A stretch of DNA of 64,000 nt from Parapristionchus giblindavisi (taxonomy: Eukaryota; Nematoda; Chromadorea; Rhabditida; Diplogasteridae): assembly GCA_943737045.1 (NCBI GenBank), contig CALSFV010000066.1, positions 125,001 to 189,000 on the forward strand, in the 5' to 3' direction. Numbering within the stretch: position 1 is the first letter of the stretch; every line of letters begins with the position of its first letter. The notes beneath the pieces were generated by a model. It was given only the letters and a program-made list of their open reading frames with translations, was not told where the DNA came from and did no database searches. Positions 22,901-35,609 of the stretch are shown in pieces. A program made the position numbers and the translations under genes.

Positions 22901-25132
22901 GAACCTATTATGTAAAGTTAGGGAAAAAAACTGAATGGATAGTCACTTGGTAGAGCTTTACAAGCTGATTAAAAAGTGTTAGAGTGTTTTTCGCAACTTT
23001 TTTCCTATTTCCACATTATCGAACATTTATCGGAACTTCTTCGGTTTGGAAAATCGAAAAAAAGGAAAGGGGAATCGAATGTACTGTCGGATTTTAAAAA
23101 AATCATGTCCGTTGACATTCCCGCTCTTATGTGGTGTTACATTTTCAAAACGGCGTGCGCACGTTTCAAAATGTAACACCGTATAGAAAACACACACGCC
23201 GTGCGCACGGCGTGCATTTCAAAACGTTCGCCCGCCGTGCGCACGTTTTGAAAATGTAACACCACATGACGCGAATAGACTATTGCTCACGTACCGAAAA
23301 AAGGCGCCAAGAAACAGATGGTAGCCGGACACACTGCTGTTAGCGTCGGAATTATAGGCTATAAAAATGTTCACGGATGTTTATCGAAAATTATACACTT
23401 GTATAATATAATTATATACTTATAAAACCTGTTTTGTGCTTGAAAAAGGTCATTAAATTGAGAAAAGCATATACTTGATATATGAGACAGATGAACAACT
23501 GCTTTTGCACTCTCATTGTGGTCGAACTGTATGCGTTATCCCTAAGATCAGAGGTAAAGGTATGTTTAAAGGTACCACCCGATATTCAAGGCACAAAGTC
23601 GTGCGTGTGATCACTGCTAGGCCAGTGATAATTCAAGGCCAGTTCAGTCCGCAGGAATTAATCTCTTCTTTGGATTAGGCCTTCCGGACAATATTTAGTA
23701 GCAGGTTTATAATAAAAAGTAGAAAATGCAGTACTTACTTCATGAACTGAATAATTTGTACTATGCAAATAACAATGACGACATAGACATAAACGATAGT
23801 TGCGATCATAAGAATTACGGGTAACACAGGCTTCCAACGAATACTGCCAAATGTCTCATCAGTCTGGAGAAAAATAATATTTCATTAAAATAATATTTCA
23901 TATTATGATCAATTTGTGCTTGCATTTAGACATCAATCCCGTTCAGATTGTTTTCGACAAACGTAACGTCACAACCGTACGAAGAGGCATTTGCCAGAAA
24001 TCCCCCCCCCCCAACTTGTGACTTCACCCTTTTTCGGCAAACAGTGGATACCTAATTTCACAAGGTTTTTCGTTTTTTCAGTACAAGACATAACTTTCAA
24101 TTGAAGTTTTTTTACAGTGTTTTGGGACATTTTCAGAGATAATCACCATAAGGCGGTGATACATTTTCAAAACGGGCGCAAGTCCACGTGCATTTTTCAG
24201 TTAGTAAAACGCACCTGGACCTGCGCACGTTTTGAAAATGTAACACCGCCTAAGTATGACATACATAGTACAGTCCAACGACGAAGAGTTCGCGTGTTCG
24301 GAGATCATGGACTGCGGGTGTTTCAATCTCATCGTTGAAGAAGCCATGCATAACCTTTCTTATCGTATCGTCCATTTCAAAGCAGAAAAATATACATAAA
24401 TACCTGTGAATGAAATAAAAGTTGATTAATATTCGAGATCAATCGTTAAAGGCATGCCCCACGCTACTTTTTTTGATTCTCCGCTCTGCCAACACATTCC
24501 CGTTGTCAAAGAATGCGAGAGAATTTGATCAAAGCAGAGAATTTCAAATTAGCTCTCGAAATGCCCTTTTAAGTTGGAAAGTATTGCACAATGATTGCGG
24601 GGTAAGTAATCGACATTTCTTTAATCCCCTCCTAGTTTTTGATCAACTTTTAGGAGGGAAGGAGGTAAATCTTACCACACGATAAATGTAACCGTAGTTA
24701 AGAGTAACATCGTTGCGTAAAAGTAGCGAAATGGAAACCAATTTTTCGGCCTCAATTAAATAGTTTAATTAATTTGTAATGAAAACATATCCGCTGTCTA
24801 GAACCCCTGGCCGAAACAGCTTTTGCCTTATTTATTTAATCTGCATGCTATACAATAATTCTAGAGTACATTTGCATGCCTTTTTATACTATATGTACTT
24901 CCCATTAATATCATTGTATATGAATGCTGACCGTTTGAATATATACAAGCGATAGATAAAATGGAACATGAGCAGAGGAAATGTCGTTCCGTAGTTTCCA
25001 AGGAACAGACAGGTCCAATATTGCGATTGAAGAGGACCGTGTCCACGCATGGCAAGAGCGTTATGATACACTTCAACGATCTATAGTGGTATGGTTGTGT
25101 TACTGTTGTATTAATATTTTCCTTTAAATGTA

Positions 25133-25210
<78 letters not shown>

Positions 25211-25761
25211 GTTACATGTGCTGATTATTAACCATAGAAATGAGAATGAGATTGTTTTCAACTATCACAACTTTTTTGATATCCACGTCATTCTACTGAG
25301 CAGAGCATTCTTTTGAGCAGAGTCTAGAACCGGTGGGAACACTGTTCGTCTAAATAGTATTGAGCACATTTGCATGATTGTTAAAATTCCATATTTCTTC
25401 TTTCAAATTGATTTTTACTTCATTGCTCTATTAATCAAAAGGCTTTGACCGACGTTGTCCTTTTGATTGAATTCGGAAAGACTTATAATAAATATTTTAT
25501 ATCAATGAACTTTGGATATCTAGCAAAATATAACATTATGGAATGATTGCAAATTACAGTATTTTACGAATATATCAGATTCAGTTTCCCATTAGGTAAT
25601 AGTCTCGGAAATAAAAAAACTCACGGGATAGTTAATGAAATGTGTCATTGTAAACAAAATATCGTTGACAGAAAAAGCTACAAGTAAATAGCGATAATTT
25701 CCCATCGAACGCCTTGTGAAGAGTAACTTGAGTAATATCACATTGAGAACTATCGATGAAA
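19966..25761 (-). CDS. str/srj-type chemoreceptor, unit 2 copy (frame intact)
   Basis: Minus-strand exons: 25625-25761, 24932-25080, 24676-24750, 24265-24403, 23739-23863, 23475-23541, 23295-23358, 22805-22904 and 19966-20083. All phases agree and no stop was seen. Key segments: SMGNYRYLLVAF (TM2), FPLLMFHFIYRLYIF (TM3), FRYFYATMLLLTTVTFIVW (TM4), RVQKQLFICLIYQ then IIPTL (TM6), CGIHPIADALVLLLSVTEL (TM7). The family works as chemosensory GPCRs in neuronal cilia. The last intron carries a 2.65-kb long-inverted-repeat element, so correct splicing is uncertain. The exon before TM1 was not identified, so the model is 5' partial. Confidence 0.75.
20893..22064 (+). pseudogene. coding-like cargo of the long-TIR element, split by a hAT MITE
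   Basis: The 3' part reads APYDSVAKQMVVDQFEEFYA from about 21570 through an open frame to TAA at 22062; the longest ATG frame (21597) is 155 codons. It is charged and helix-rich (KLRAEEVEKRMKARTD, LLAKKKEETEKKL, then acidic YDEEGGGIEDEV). AATAAA follows within 10 bases of the stop. Ahead of the MITE, 20900-21152 is open in two frames (one includes LEEIQQGVGIGPLSEYEKAP), but neither joins cleanly, so the gene is broken or has an unseen intron. No transposase motif was recognised. Confidence 0.45.
21153..21567. mobile_element. hAT MITE (CAGGGTTGGGCGG), nested
   Basis: 415 bp, starts CAGGGTTGGGCGG and ends CGCCCAACCCGG. Flanked by GTGCCCCA on both sides (21145-21152, 21568-21575). Rich in TTTTACCG motifs. 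A second copy is at 35610. Confidence 0.85.
23131..23267. mobile_element. family R MITE in receptor intron (unit 2)
   Basis: Same insertion as at 11114, so it predates the unit 1/unit 2 duplication. It shares the GCGTGCGCACG inner palindrome. Confidence 0.8.
24151..24251. mobile_element. family R MITE with TAA duplication (unit 2 only)
   Basis: GGCGGTGATACATTTTCAAA at the left end and its reverse complement at the right, flanked by TAA on both sides. Absent from unit 1. Confidence 0.8.
24446..24573. repeat. family P palindromic MITE (unit 2)
   Basis: Same position as the 12315 copy of unit 1. Ends TTAAAGGCATGCCCC / AATGCCCTTTTAA. Confidence 0.7.
25138..25206. repeat. (TA)n microsatellite in receptor intron
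   Basis: About 33 TA repeats. The matching place in units 1 and 3 has only TATATATCTATTATTATT, so the expansion is private to unit 2. Confidence 0.95.
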
Positions 25762-27005
25762 CTAAACAAATGTAATATTACTGATTCTTCTTCTTATTCT
25801 TTTTCCATCATTTTATTCGTGAAAAGTAATGACATGAATAAAGTGATGGATTTCCGTCGATATCGTTGATGATTTTGAGTTCAGTGTGTAGTACAGTGGG
25901 TGGGTTTTGGGTATTACTCTGATTTCATATTATACACGAACATGAAATCAAAAAAGGACATCATAAAAAATCCCCTGCAAAGTAGCACATGGAATTACTC
26001 CCAGCCATAGAAGGGAGTAATTCCCGTAACAGTAATAGTAGCAGTAATACACTTCATCAAGATTAACTAAGCAGTGTTTCCACTGAATCTGAAGTGTCAT
26101 AAAAGGGGACGTTCCGTATACCCGTTTACGTAAGGGAATTTTGGATCGGCAAAAATTCCCTGAAATTAAAGGGAATTCCCTTAGAAATACGTGAATTTTT
26201 ACCTTCTATGACTGGGAATAATTCCCTTGGGGTATCTTGTTCACTAGGAAATTGTAGTACATCATTGGTAGGATATATGGAAATCGATAGAGGAACCTCA
26301 CATAACTATGATTTATAGTTAATAATTAGTGATTTATAGCTAGCTACTTTATATAGCTCAAAACGGGGCATCATAAAAATTGTGGTAGTGAGCACCAAAC
26401 ATGATCATGATATTAGATGCAAAAGGACAGCTAAAACCATTTTGAAAAATTTATTCCTAGAAAGCTGATATTATGGAAAACACGTGCTAAATTGTATAGT
26501 GACCATCGTACGGTATAAGTACGTTATAGACTATATTTCAATTGTAGCCGCCTCTCGATCAAAGTTCATCAGTTCCCTAGGGAGTGAATAGACTTTTATA
26601 AGACGATTATTTGGCGAGCAACTGCGGTGGGTGAATGCTAACAAATGGAATAGTACGACAGTATTTCTTATATAACTAACAGTTTCCTTTTGCGCGCAGA
26701 AAACAAGCATCACTTACTTTCGTTCTTTGTAATCACAAGTTGTTCTTATTGTTAATGGTCCTGTACGAAATGCGAACCAGTCATATAAGGGACATAATTG
26801 CAATTTCATGATTTCGGAACAAAGTACATTACATATAAAAAATGTTTTTTTTAAATAAAGGTTTAAAATAAAGGTTAATTGTCTGTAGCTCCAGAACTTT
26901 TGATATGGAGTGTGTGGAGAGTTGTGGCTTTTGATTAGTGATATATTTCTGTGGTATTCATATTTATCTATTGTTTTACTTGGAAAGTAATTGAATTCCC
27001 CACAG

Positions 27006-27303
27006 TATTTTTGTTACGGAATAATAATGGCCTCAATGATCTTTCCTGCGAGGATGCAACATGTCTGGAATTATTTGATTTTGATTTTTTTGATTTCGAA
27101 TTCAAAGCATTTTTTTTGAATTTTTTGATCAACAATTTTTTGAAAATTTTAAAAAAAAGTACAAGCCCTTGATCACAATTGTGCTAAAGCTCTTCCGTGT
27201 AGACGAAATTCGTATGTTTTCTCTTGAGAAGTACGATTTAATTACGGAAATATTATACAAAAGACAGAGTATGAATAGTATCAATGATTTGAATACAAAT
27301 TAA
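27006..27303 (+). pseudogene. conserved unit ORF remnant (unit 2, uninterrupted)
   Basis: Shows the empty sites for both the hAT insertion (CTTCCGTGTAGACG) and the LINE insertion (ACAATTGTGC). It reads NGLNDLSCEDATCLELFDFD, then, after an A-run frameshift near 27155, LFRVDEIRMFSLEKYDLITE, ending SINDLNTN and TAA. Product unknown. Confidence 0.45.
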
Positions 27304-27656
27304 CATTAGACTAAACTAACAACTAGAAAACTAGAAAACTAGAAAAAAAGAACAACATAAGTTAATTTAAATCTTTTATCGCTGGCTGTAGTTAGCTCAA
27401 TAGCTATTCCACATTGTGGTCATTTTGAGTCGACTACTCAACAGTAGCCGGCTCTCATTTTCGTTCGTCTCCCACAAGTTTGACTCGATCCTCCCAACCC
27501 GCAATTGCCGTGGAAGTAAGGCCCACAACCATGGATCTCCAAATCATCGTGGCAACGATCAACGTCATCTCAATTGCAACAAGAGAGGACGGATTCAGTC
27601 CAACGAGAACTCGCTCGGGAATTCTTCGAGAAACATATTAGGTGAATTCGTAAGTA

Positions 27657-28055
27657 ATGCTCGTTTTTTTTTGTCTCAACTTCAGTCGCCTCGTTCTTGC
27701 TCTGTTGTTATTGCCCGCATCTATCCTGTTTAGATTAGAGAGGGAGAGCCTCGAATATCCTGCGGCTGTTTTCGATTCACTTACTGTCTGTCTTCCAGGC
27801 GAGAAATCCGCACAATTTCGCAACCATACGGAATTCACATTCGCAACGTTATTTTATTCTTCCTCACTCCGGCTTGAAACGCCCAGGCTACTCTGGCTCA
27901 GGGAAGGACCATCGAAAACTGTGGAGAAAAGAGGGGGTCAACTCGAATGTGTGTATTTAGTAGAATCGGTCAATCACAACATGACATGCGTGATATGTGA
28001 CATACGTGAAATAATTCAAACTGATGCAAAAACTCCGTCGGAAATGCTCAAATAA
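27657..28055 (+). other. 132-codon ORF private to unit 2
   Basis: Starts MLVFFCLNFSRLVLALLLLP, which looks like a signal anchor, and runs through sequence partly shared with units 1 and 3 (RLLWLREGPSKTVEKRGG region). No splice or codon-use support. It arises where a unit deletion joins other DNA, so it may be fortuitous. Confidence 0.2.
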
Positions 28056-28223
28056 CATTAATATGTGATTTTAGACACTGTTGGAAATTTTAACAAAAGA
28101 AATAACTACCTGCAGAATCTGCGTAGTCCTATTCATTCCTTCGTATATCGCCGTTGTTAGGAGAGACTCTTGCACCCACTCAGCCCGAGGTTTACAAGTT
28201 CGATAGTTATTTTGGCAATTCAG

Positions 28224-28334
28224 ATTGCGTGCTACAATAGTGTGCCGTATGGTTCACATCGGACTTTTATGGGAGATCTAGGCAGCACAACCGATTTATT
28301 AACTTGTCTGCAACTTTGTGACGCTAACACTCAG
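28224..28334 (+). pseudogene. copy D: exon 2 only
   Basis: IACYNSVPYGSHRTFMGDLG..CLQLCDANTQ with intact acceptor and GTGAGA donor. Exon 1 is deleted: CAGCCCGAGG joins directly to TTTACAAG of intron 1. A chance frame from ATG 28170 reads into the exon (MHPLSPRFTSS..). Confidence 0.75.
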
Positions 28335-28474
28335 GTGAGATGCGCTGATAAGTGTTTCAACATTACTTGTTTTATGAACATAAATGTCGAGTATTAGTAT
28401 TAGTAGAGTCATAATCGTTTTATCATAAAATAGTTAGAAAAAAATCTTCATCATTATGGTAACATTATTTTCAT

Positions 28475-30505
28475 CTAAATTACGCTGACGCTCCTCGTGG
28501 CAGTAGACTGAAGTGATATCTGAACACTGCTTGATAGAGCGCTCCTGTCGATCTCCGGTCGTCGTATACCAAGTAGTGAATAGAATGAGCGTCTGAAAAA
28601 GTTAAAAAGTTTCAATGAAAATGCAATTAGTTGTCTACTCATTATGTGATCATTTGCCATACCTTAGCTCAGTTACAGACAATAGAAGCACGAGGGCGTC
28701 AGCGATTGGATGTATTCCACAAAGGTTGGGAATAATAACAGCTAGACTCGGCCATGACGAACCTATTTATGAAAAAAACTGAATGGATAGTCACTTGGTA
28801 GAGCTTTACAAGCTGATTAAAAAGGGTTAGAGTGTTTTTCGCAACTTTTTTCCTATTTCCACATTATCGAACATTTTTCGGAACTTCTTCGGTTTGGAAA
28901 ATCGAAAAAAAGGAAAGGGGAATCGAATGTACTGTCGGATTTTAAAAAAAAATCATGTCCGTTGACATTCCCGCTCTTACGCGAATAGACTATTGCTCAC
29001 TTACCGAAAAAAGGCGCCAAGAAACAGATGGTAGCCGGACACACTGCTGTTAGCGTCGGAATTATAGTCTATAAAAATGTTCACGGATGTTTATCGAAAA
29101 TTATATTCTTGTATAATATAATTATATACTTATAAAACCTGTTTTGTGCTTGAAAAAGGTCATTAAATTGAGAAAAGCATATACTTGATATATGAGACAG
29201 ATGAACAACTGCTTTTGCACTCTCATTGTGGTCGAACTGTACGCGTTATCCCTAAGATCAGAGGTAAAGGTAAAAAGGTAAAGGTACCACCCGATATTCA
29301 AGGCACCACAAAGTCCTGCGTGTGATCACTGCTAGGCCAGTGATAGTTCAAGGCCAGTTCAGTCCGCAGGAATTAATCTCTTCTTTGGATTAGGCCTTCC
29401 GGACAATATTTAGTAGCAGAGGCATGTTTATATTAAAAACTAGAAAATGCAGTACTTACTTCATGAACTGAATAATTTGCACTATGCAAATAACAATGAC
29501 GACATATACATAAACTATTGTTGCGATCATAAGAATTACGGCTAACACAGGCTTCCAACGAATACTGCCAAATGTCTCATCAGCCTGGTGAAGAATATAA
29601 TCAAATTGTACTTGAGTGACGTCACAATTGTAGGAAGATTTTTTTTGGCGTTTGCCAGAAATCCACCGCCTACGTTTATGACCTTTGTCGGCAAACAGAT
29701 TGCCACCGTTTGAGATTATGCGGTGGTACAGATGTATCACCGCGTAATCTCCTACAAAGGTCTTGTTTTGACTATTTTTTTCAGATATTCTGAGATATTA
29801 TCGCCGCAAGAGGACCGTGACCGCGCATGGCAAGAGCGTTATGATACACTTCAACGATCTATAGTGGTATGGTTGTATTAATCTTGTATTATTATTTTAT
29901 TTTAATGTAATTTATATATCTATTATTATTAACCATAGAAATGAGATTGTGCATGCTTTTCAAGTTTCACAGAAAACTTTTTGGATATTCAACTTTTTGA
30001 TATCCTAATATATGATATCCAATTCATTTTTACTGAAGATGGCCACTTTCTACAACCTATTTAGAGCAACAGTGTTGCTCTAAATAGTATTGAGTACATT
30101 TGCATGATTTTTAAAATTCCATATTTCTTCTTTCAAATTGAATTTTACTTCATTGCTCAATCAATCAAAAGGCTTTGGCCGACATTGTCCTTTTGATTGA
30201 TTTCGCAATGACTTATAATAAATATTTTATATCAATGAACTTTGGATATCTAGCAAAATATAACATTATGGAATGATTGCAAATTACAGTATTTTACGAA
30301 TATATCAGATTCAGTTTCCCATTACATAATATTCTCCGATAATGAAATGAAATTAAAAAAAAACTCACGGGATAGTTAATGAAATGTGTCATTGTAAACA
30401 AAATATCGTTGACAGAAAAAGCTACAAGTAAATAACGATAATTTCCCATCGAACGCCTTGTGAAGAGTAACTTGAGTAATATCACATTGAGAACTATCGA
30501 TGAAA
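28475..30505 (-). pseudogene. str/srj-type chemoreceptor, unit 3 copy, internal deletion
   Basis: Exons kept: 30369-30505 (TM1-2), remnant 29810-29858 of TM3, 29460-29584 (TM5), 29185-29251, 29005-29068, 28663-28762 and 28475-28592. A deletion of about 785 bp joins sequence equivalent to 12076 with that of about 12861. It removes the loop exon, the TM4 exon and most of the TM3 exon. The remaining exons are well conserved and the TM6 exon has the correct 64-bp length. Confidence 0.8.
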
Positions 30506-32284
30506 CTAAACAAATGTAATATTACTTATTCTTCTTCTTATTCTTTTTCCATCATTTTATTCGTGAAAAGTAATGACATGAATAAAGTGATGGATTTCCG
30601 TCGATATCGTTGATGATTTTGAGTTCAGTGTGTAGTACAGTGGGTGGGTTTTGGGTATTACTCTGATTTCATATTATACACGAACATGAAATCAAAAAAG
30701 GACATCATAAAAAATCCCCTGCAAAGTAGCACATGGGAATTTCTCCCAGCCATAGAAGGGAGTAATTCCCGTAACAGTAATAGTAGCAGTAATACACTTC
30801 ATCAAGATTAACTAAGCAGTGTTTCCACTGAATCTGAAGTGTCATAAAAGGGGACCTTCCGTATACCCGTTTACGTAAGGGAATTTTTGATCGGGAAAAA
30901 TTCCCTGAAATTAAATGGAATTCCCTTAGAAATACGTGAATTTTTACCTTCTATGACTGGGAATAATTCCCTTGGGGTATCTTGTTCACTAGGAAATTGT
31001 TTTTTCTTCTTCAGAGTATAGATAAACTCATTCACCGTACTACATTATTTTCTTCTATTTTTCCAAAGGGTTTGCAATAAATCTTTATGTTGTGCGATTA
31101 GGACTCTCTAATTGTAAGATTATGGCACAAACCTGAGGTCAAGTATTCATAAACTGTAGAATAAATCTGAAATCTGAGAATCCAAGCGATATTGCAATAG
31201 TAAAAGAATTACCTCGATGAATCTGTTTCTGAATCCACTTTCGTAATTATTGATAGGCATGATCAACCGGAGTAAGCCTAGAATTAGCACGCTGTTTATT
31301 TAAGATCAGGGTAGCTATGGTACAATTCATTTTGAAATGGCCTTTTGCAGATCAGATCACTATGGTTGCTGCTGACTACCACAATTTATTGCTGCCTGAA
31401 TTCGCCATACTAATACAAATTTTTGTGCATTGTAAAAGTTCACCTAAGTATTGAATATTTTATTTGCAAAAGAATAACCGCGCCTGTGAACTTAACTGAC
31501 AAGAAAACGGCGAGAGCCAATGGAACTTTGTAGTACATCATTGGTAGGATATGGGAATCGATAGAGGAACCTCACATAACTATGATTTATAGTTAATAAT
31601 TAGTGATTTATAGCTAGCTACTTTATATAGCTCAAAACGGGGCATCATAAAAATTGTGGTAGTGAGCACCAAACATGATCATGATATTAGATGCAAAAGG
31701 ACAGCTAAAACCATTTTGAAAAATTTATTCCTAGAAAGCTGATATTATGGAAAACACGTGCTAAATTGTATAGTGACCATCGTACGGTATAAGTACGTTA
31801 TAGACTATATTTCAATTGTAGCCGCCTCTTGATCAAAGTTCATCAGTTCCCTAGGGAGTGAATAGACTTTTATAAGACGATTATTTGGCGAGCAACTGCG
31901 GTGGGTGAATGCTAACAAATGGAATAGTACGACAGTATTTCTTATTTAACTAACAGTTTCCTTTTGCGCGCAGAAAACAAGCATCACTTACTTTTGTTCT
32001 GTGTAATTACAAGCTGTTCTTATTGTTAATGGTCCTGTACAAAGTGCGAACCAGTCATATAAGGGACATAATTGTAATTTCATGATTTCGGAATAAAGTA
32101 CATTACATATAAAAAATGTTTTTTTTTTTGAAAAAAATAAAGGTTTAAAATAAATGTTAATTGTCTGTTGCTCCAGAGCTTTTGATATGGAGTGTTCGGA
32201 TAGTTGTGGCTTTTGATTAGTGATATATTTCTGTGGTATTCATATTTATCTATTGTTTTACTTGGAAAGTAATGGAATTCCCCA

Positions 32285-33721
32285 CAGTATTTTTGTTACG
32301 GAATAATAATGGCCTCAATGATCTTTCCGACGATCATAACATGTCTAGAATTATTTGTTTTTGATTTTTTAAATTCAAATTCAAAGCATTTTTTTTGAAT
32401 TTTTTGATCAACAAATTTTTGAAAATTTTCAAAAAGTACAAGCCCTTGATCACAATTATATATAATAATTTATTTATCTTTAACGATAAACAGAGAGGTG
32501 AAAAAGAAAGTAAAACAATATTATGGAATGATGCGTGAGATCAAACATTGAATCAAGTGGGGACGACAGTAAATGATAATGATGCAAGAGTTAAATAAAT
32601 CGTTACAAGGGAAAGATAGATCAGTCTGGGATCGAGAAGTCGATCCTATTTTCGGGTAGTGATAGTAAACGTGCCGCCCTAGCGAAGAAACTGTAGTGCC
32701 TATATTGGAACCGTGACCCGGGATTATTGAAATTTATCCCATTTCTGGTTATATAGGTATTGAAATAATGTGATTTCTTGTTCGAAATTTTGAACTTGCC
32801 TCTGAGAAGTTTGAGGGAAGTTCTAACGTCTATATTTAGTCTACGTTTTTCCAGTTTAAGTTTTGCATTATGCTCAGGTGCTCCAGGCATATTCTCCCAT
32901 GTATAACCATAGCAACGTGCGAATACTCTTCTGGTAAAGTAATTCTGAACTTTTTCGAGGATTTTAATATCCTTTTTCTGATAGGGATTAAAGACTGTTG
33001 AAGCACTTTCAAGGATGGGGCGAATGTAGATCGAGAATGCTTTGAGGAGAATTTCAGGCTTTTTAGTCCGCAGTGCTCGCATTAGTATGTGGCAAGCAGA
33101 CTTTGCTTTTATTGAAATAGCTCTGCAATGGTCGGAAAATGTTAAAGTTTTCTGGATAGCAAAACCAAGGTCTTTAACTACTTCCTTTTTATTCAGTATT
33201 GCATTTTCGATCATATAGTTCCGTTTTGGGTTCGCTCTTCCAAGATGTAGGGTGGTGCATTTGTGAGATGCGAGAGGCAATTGCCAATCAGCCCATCTAA
33301 CTATTTTATCCACTGCTATTTGCAGTGGGACAGGAGGGTCGTCCTTATTAAATGATTTATATATTTTGATGTCATCGGCATATAATCTGGCAACAACATC
33401 GTTATTTTGTACTAGTGCCGGTATTTCAGAAGTGAAAATTAAAAATAGTAAGGGTCCAAGTACAGAGCCCTGCGGTACGCCACTACTGACTAGGTGAGAA
33501 TCGGACAGTTTATCTTTAACTCGAACTTGAAATGATCTATTGGAAAGATAATCAGAGATCCAGTTAATGGTTTTCATTGAAATGCCATTAACTGGATCGT
33601 GCTAAAGTTCTTCCGCGTAAACGAAATTCTTATGTTTTCTCTTGAGAAGTACGATTTGATTACGGAAATATTATACAAAAGACAGAGTATGAATAGTATC
33701 AATGATTTGAACACAAATTAA
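32285..33721 (+). pseudogene. conserved unit ORF remnant (unit 3), split by a LINE
   Basis: The frame CLELFVFDFLNSNSKHFFLN stops at 32456 and resumes after 33598 as VLKFFRVNEILMFSLEKYDL, ending SINDLNTN and TAA at 33719. Same ORF as in units 1 and 2. Confidence 0.5.
32457..33597 (-). mobile_element. 5'-truncated non-LTR retrotransposon (CR1/Jockey-like RT end)
   Basis: The minus-strand frame (32621-33597) encodes the C-terminal part of a reverse transcriptase. It has SGVPQGSVLGPLLFLIF, the catalytic YADD box (ARLYADDIKIY), then SACHILMRALRTKKPEILLK and RPILESASTVFNPYQKKDIK. The stop is at 32621. The 3' tail is AT-rich (TAAATAAATTATTATA), and the insertion point interrupts CACAATT/GTGCTAAAG known from units 1 and 2. 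The endonuclease and N-terminal half are lost, so it is dead by 5' truncation although the remaining frame is open. Confidence 0.85.
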
Positions 33722-34021
33722 CATTAGACTTTTGCAAACTAGAAAAAGAACAGCATAAGTTAATTTAAATCTTTTATTGCTGGCTGTAGTCAGCTCAATA
33801 GCTATTCTACATTGCGGTCATTTTGACTACTTAACAGTAGTCGACTCTCATTTTCGTCCGTCTCCCACTAGTTTGACTCGATGCTCCCAACCCGCAATTG
33901 GCCAGCCGTGGGAGTAGGGCCCACAACCATGGATCTCCAAATCATCGTGGCAACGATCAACGTCATGTCAATTGCAACAAGAAAATTAGTTTCCTAATTT
34001 TCGCATCATCGGGTGACATAA

Positions 34022-34228
34022 ATGTCTAACAACGCTATTTCAAAGCAACGCCTTCTGGCCTCAACGGCAGAACTGGAACCTTCTCTCCTTTCTACAGTAT
34101 TCATCGGTCAATCCGTACCAGGAACATCGGAATGGACTAAATTCATTAGTGATCTACAAGCATTCAAATGCAGTTTTTTGGCCGTCATTCAGCCAAAGGC
34201 CAACGAAAATCGACTCTCAAGAGCTTAA
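34022..34228 (+). other. 68-codon frame in unit 3
   Basis: Reads SKQRLLASTAELEPSLLSTV and later FKCSFLAVIQPKANENR. It is partly shared with 18600-18860 of unit 1, where the frame is broken. Family not recognised; it may be a decayed exon. Confidence 0.25.
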
Positions 34229-35609
34229 CTGAAATCTGTTGACGAGCTCTATCGATGCTAAAACAAAATAGGTCCCTGTGGAACACGATCAATTTCTCAG
34301 GGAATACAAAATCAAAAAGTTGCATTTTCATATTTTTACCTTAAAATACTCGAGAAACTACACATTTCATCTGTTGATCACTTTTTCCTAGCTCTCCTGT
34401 GAGCCGTGAAAATCTCATCGAAAGGAGCCTCAACGACGAACTTTGACGTGAGCTCCTGGAGAGATGCTTGATCTACCATCCTTGCTACTCTGGCTCCGGG
34501 ATGTGCTAGGACCATCGAAAACTGTGGAGAAAAGAGGGGGTCAACTCGAATGTGTGTAGTAGAATCGGTTAATCATAACGTGACATGTGACATACGTGAA
34601 ATAATTCAAAGTGATGCAAAAACTCCGTCGGAAATGTTCAAATAACACTAATATGTGATTTTAGACACTGTTGGAAATTTTAACAAAAGAAATTACTAAC
34701 TGCAGAATCAGCGTAGTCCCATTCATTCCTTCGTATATCGCCGTTGTTAGGAGAGACTCTCTGCACCCACTCTATTTGAGGCCAAAAACTCATCTTTTCA
34801 ACACATCGGGCCATAACACATTTACATGGCCAGTTTACAAGTTCAATCATTATTTTTGCAATTCAGATTGCGTGCTATAATTCCATATGGCTCGCATCGG
34901 ACGTTTGTGGGAGATCTAGGCAGCACAACCGATTTATTAACTTGTGTGCAACTTTGTGATAGTAACATCCAGGTGAGCCGTGAGCAAACTAATAGAATAA
35001 GAATAATGATAAGCAAAAGTATTAATATTGGCGAATTTCTAGCAATCGCTGTTATTTTTTCTTCTGTTTTCTGTTTCCACAATTAAAACAAAAATGCAAA
35101 TTCACATTTAGAAATTTTCGCTAATCATATATCGCTGGTTACCTGTTTCAGTGTTCAGCGGTGATCTTCAATAAAGGAATGTGTACGATGTTTGGCAGTG
35201 AGGATGGGAGAGCCTGGCAATGCATCAGTAGGCCGCCTACTCTTTGGGCGAAATGCACAGGTAAATTTTACTTTTTTTTTAAATTTTTCCTTGAAAATTA
35301 GCCAATTTATTGTCTATGAAAAAAACAAAGAACAAAAAATAGCGAATAAAACGCAGGTTCATCGACTGCTTCTTCGGCAACTGCGGTATCCACTTCTGTT
35401 CTTCTTACATCTACAGTAACTGCCCCTACTACCTCGCCCACATCTACAGTATCCACTCACAGTACTACGGTTACACCTACAGTAACCACCTCAACTAACT
35501 TACATACATCAGCAGTAAATACCACTACTACCACTCCCACGTCTACAGTAACCACTCCTACATCTACAGTAACCACATCTAGTACTACAGTTACATCTAC
35601 AGTAACCAC

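Larger units (their letters stand above)
9150..34650. repeat. tandem triplication, units about 10.2, 8.7 and 6.6 kb
   Basis: Units begin near 9150, 19318 and 28064, each at the motif ATGTGATTTTAGA. A fourth start at 34653 leads into copy E. Every unit holds, in order: a 5' fragment of the family gene (+), a str-like receptor (-), the GGGAATT-rich repeat, a conserved ORF ending SINDLNTN (+), and a segment around CGCAATTGCCGTGG. Length differences come from dated insertions and deletions, which expose empty sites and target duplications. Confidence 0.9.
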
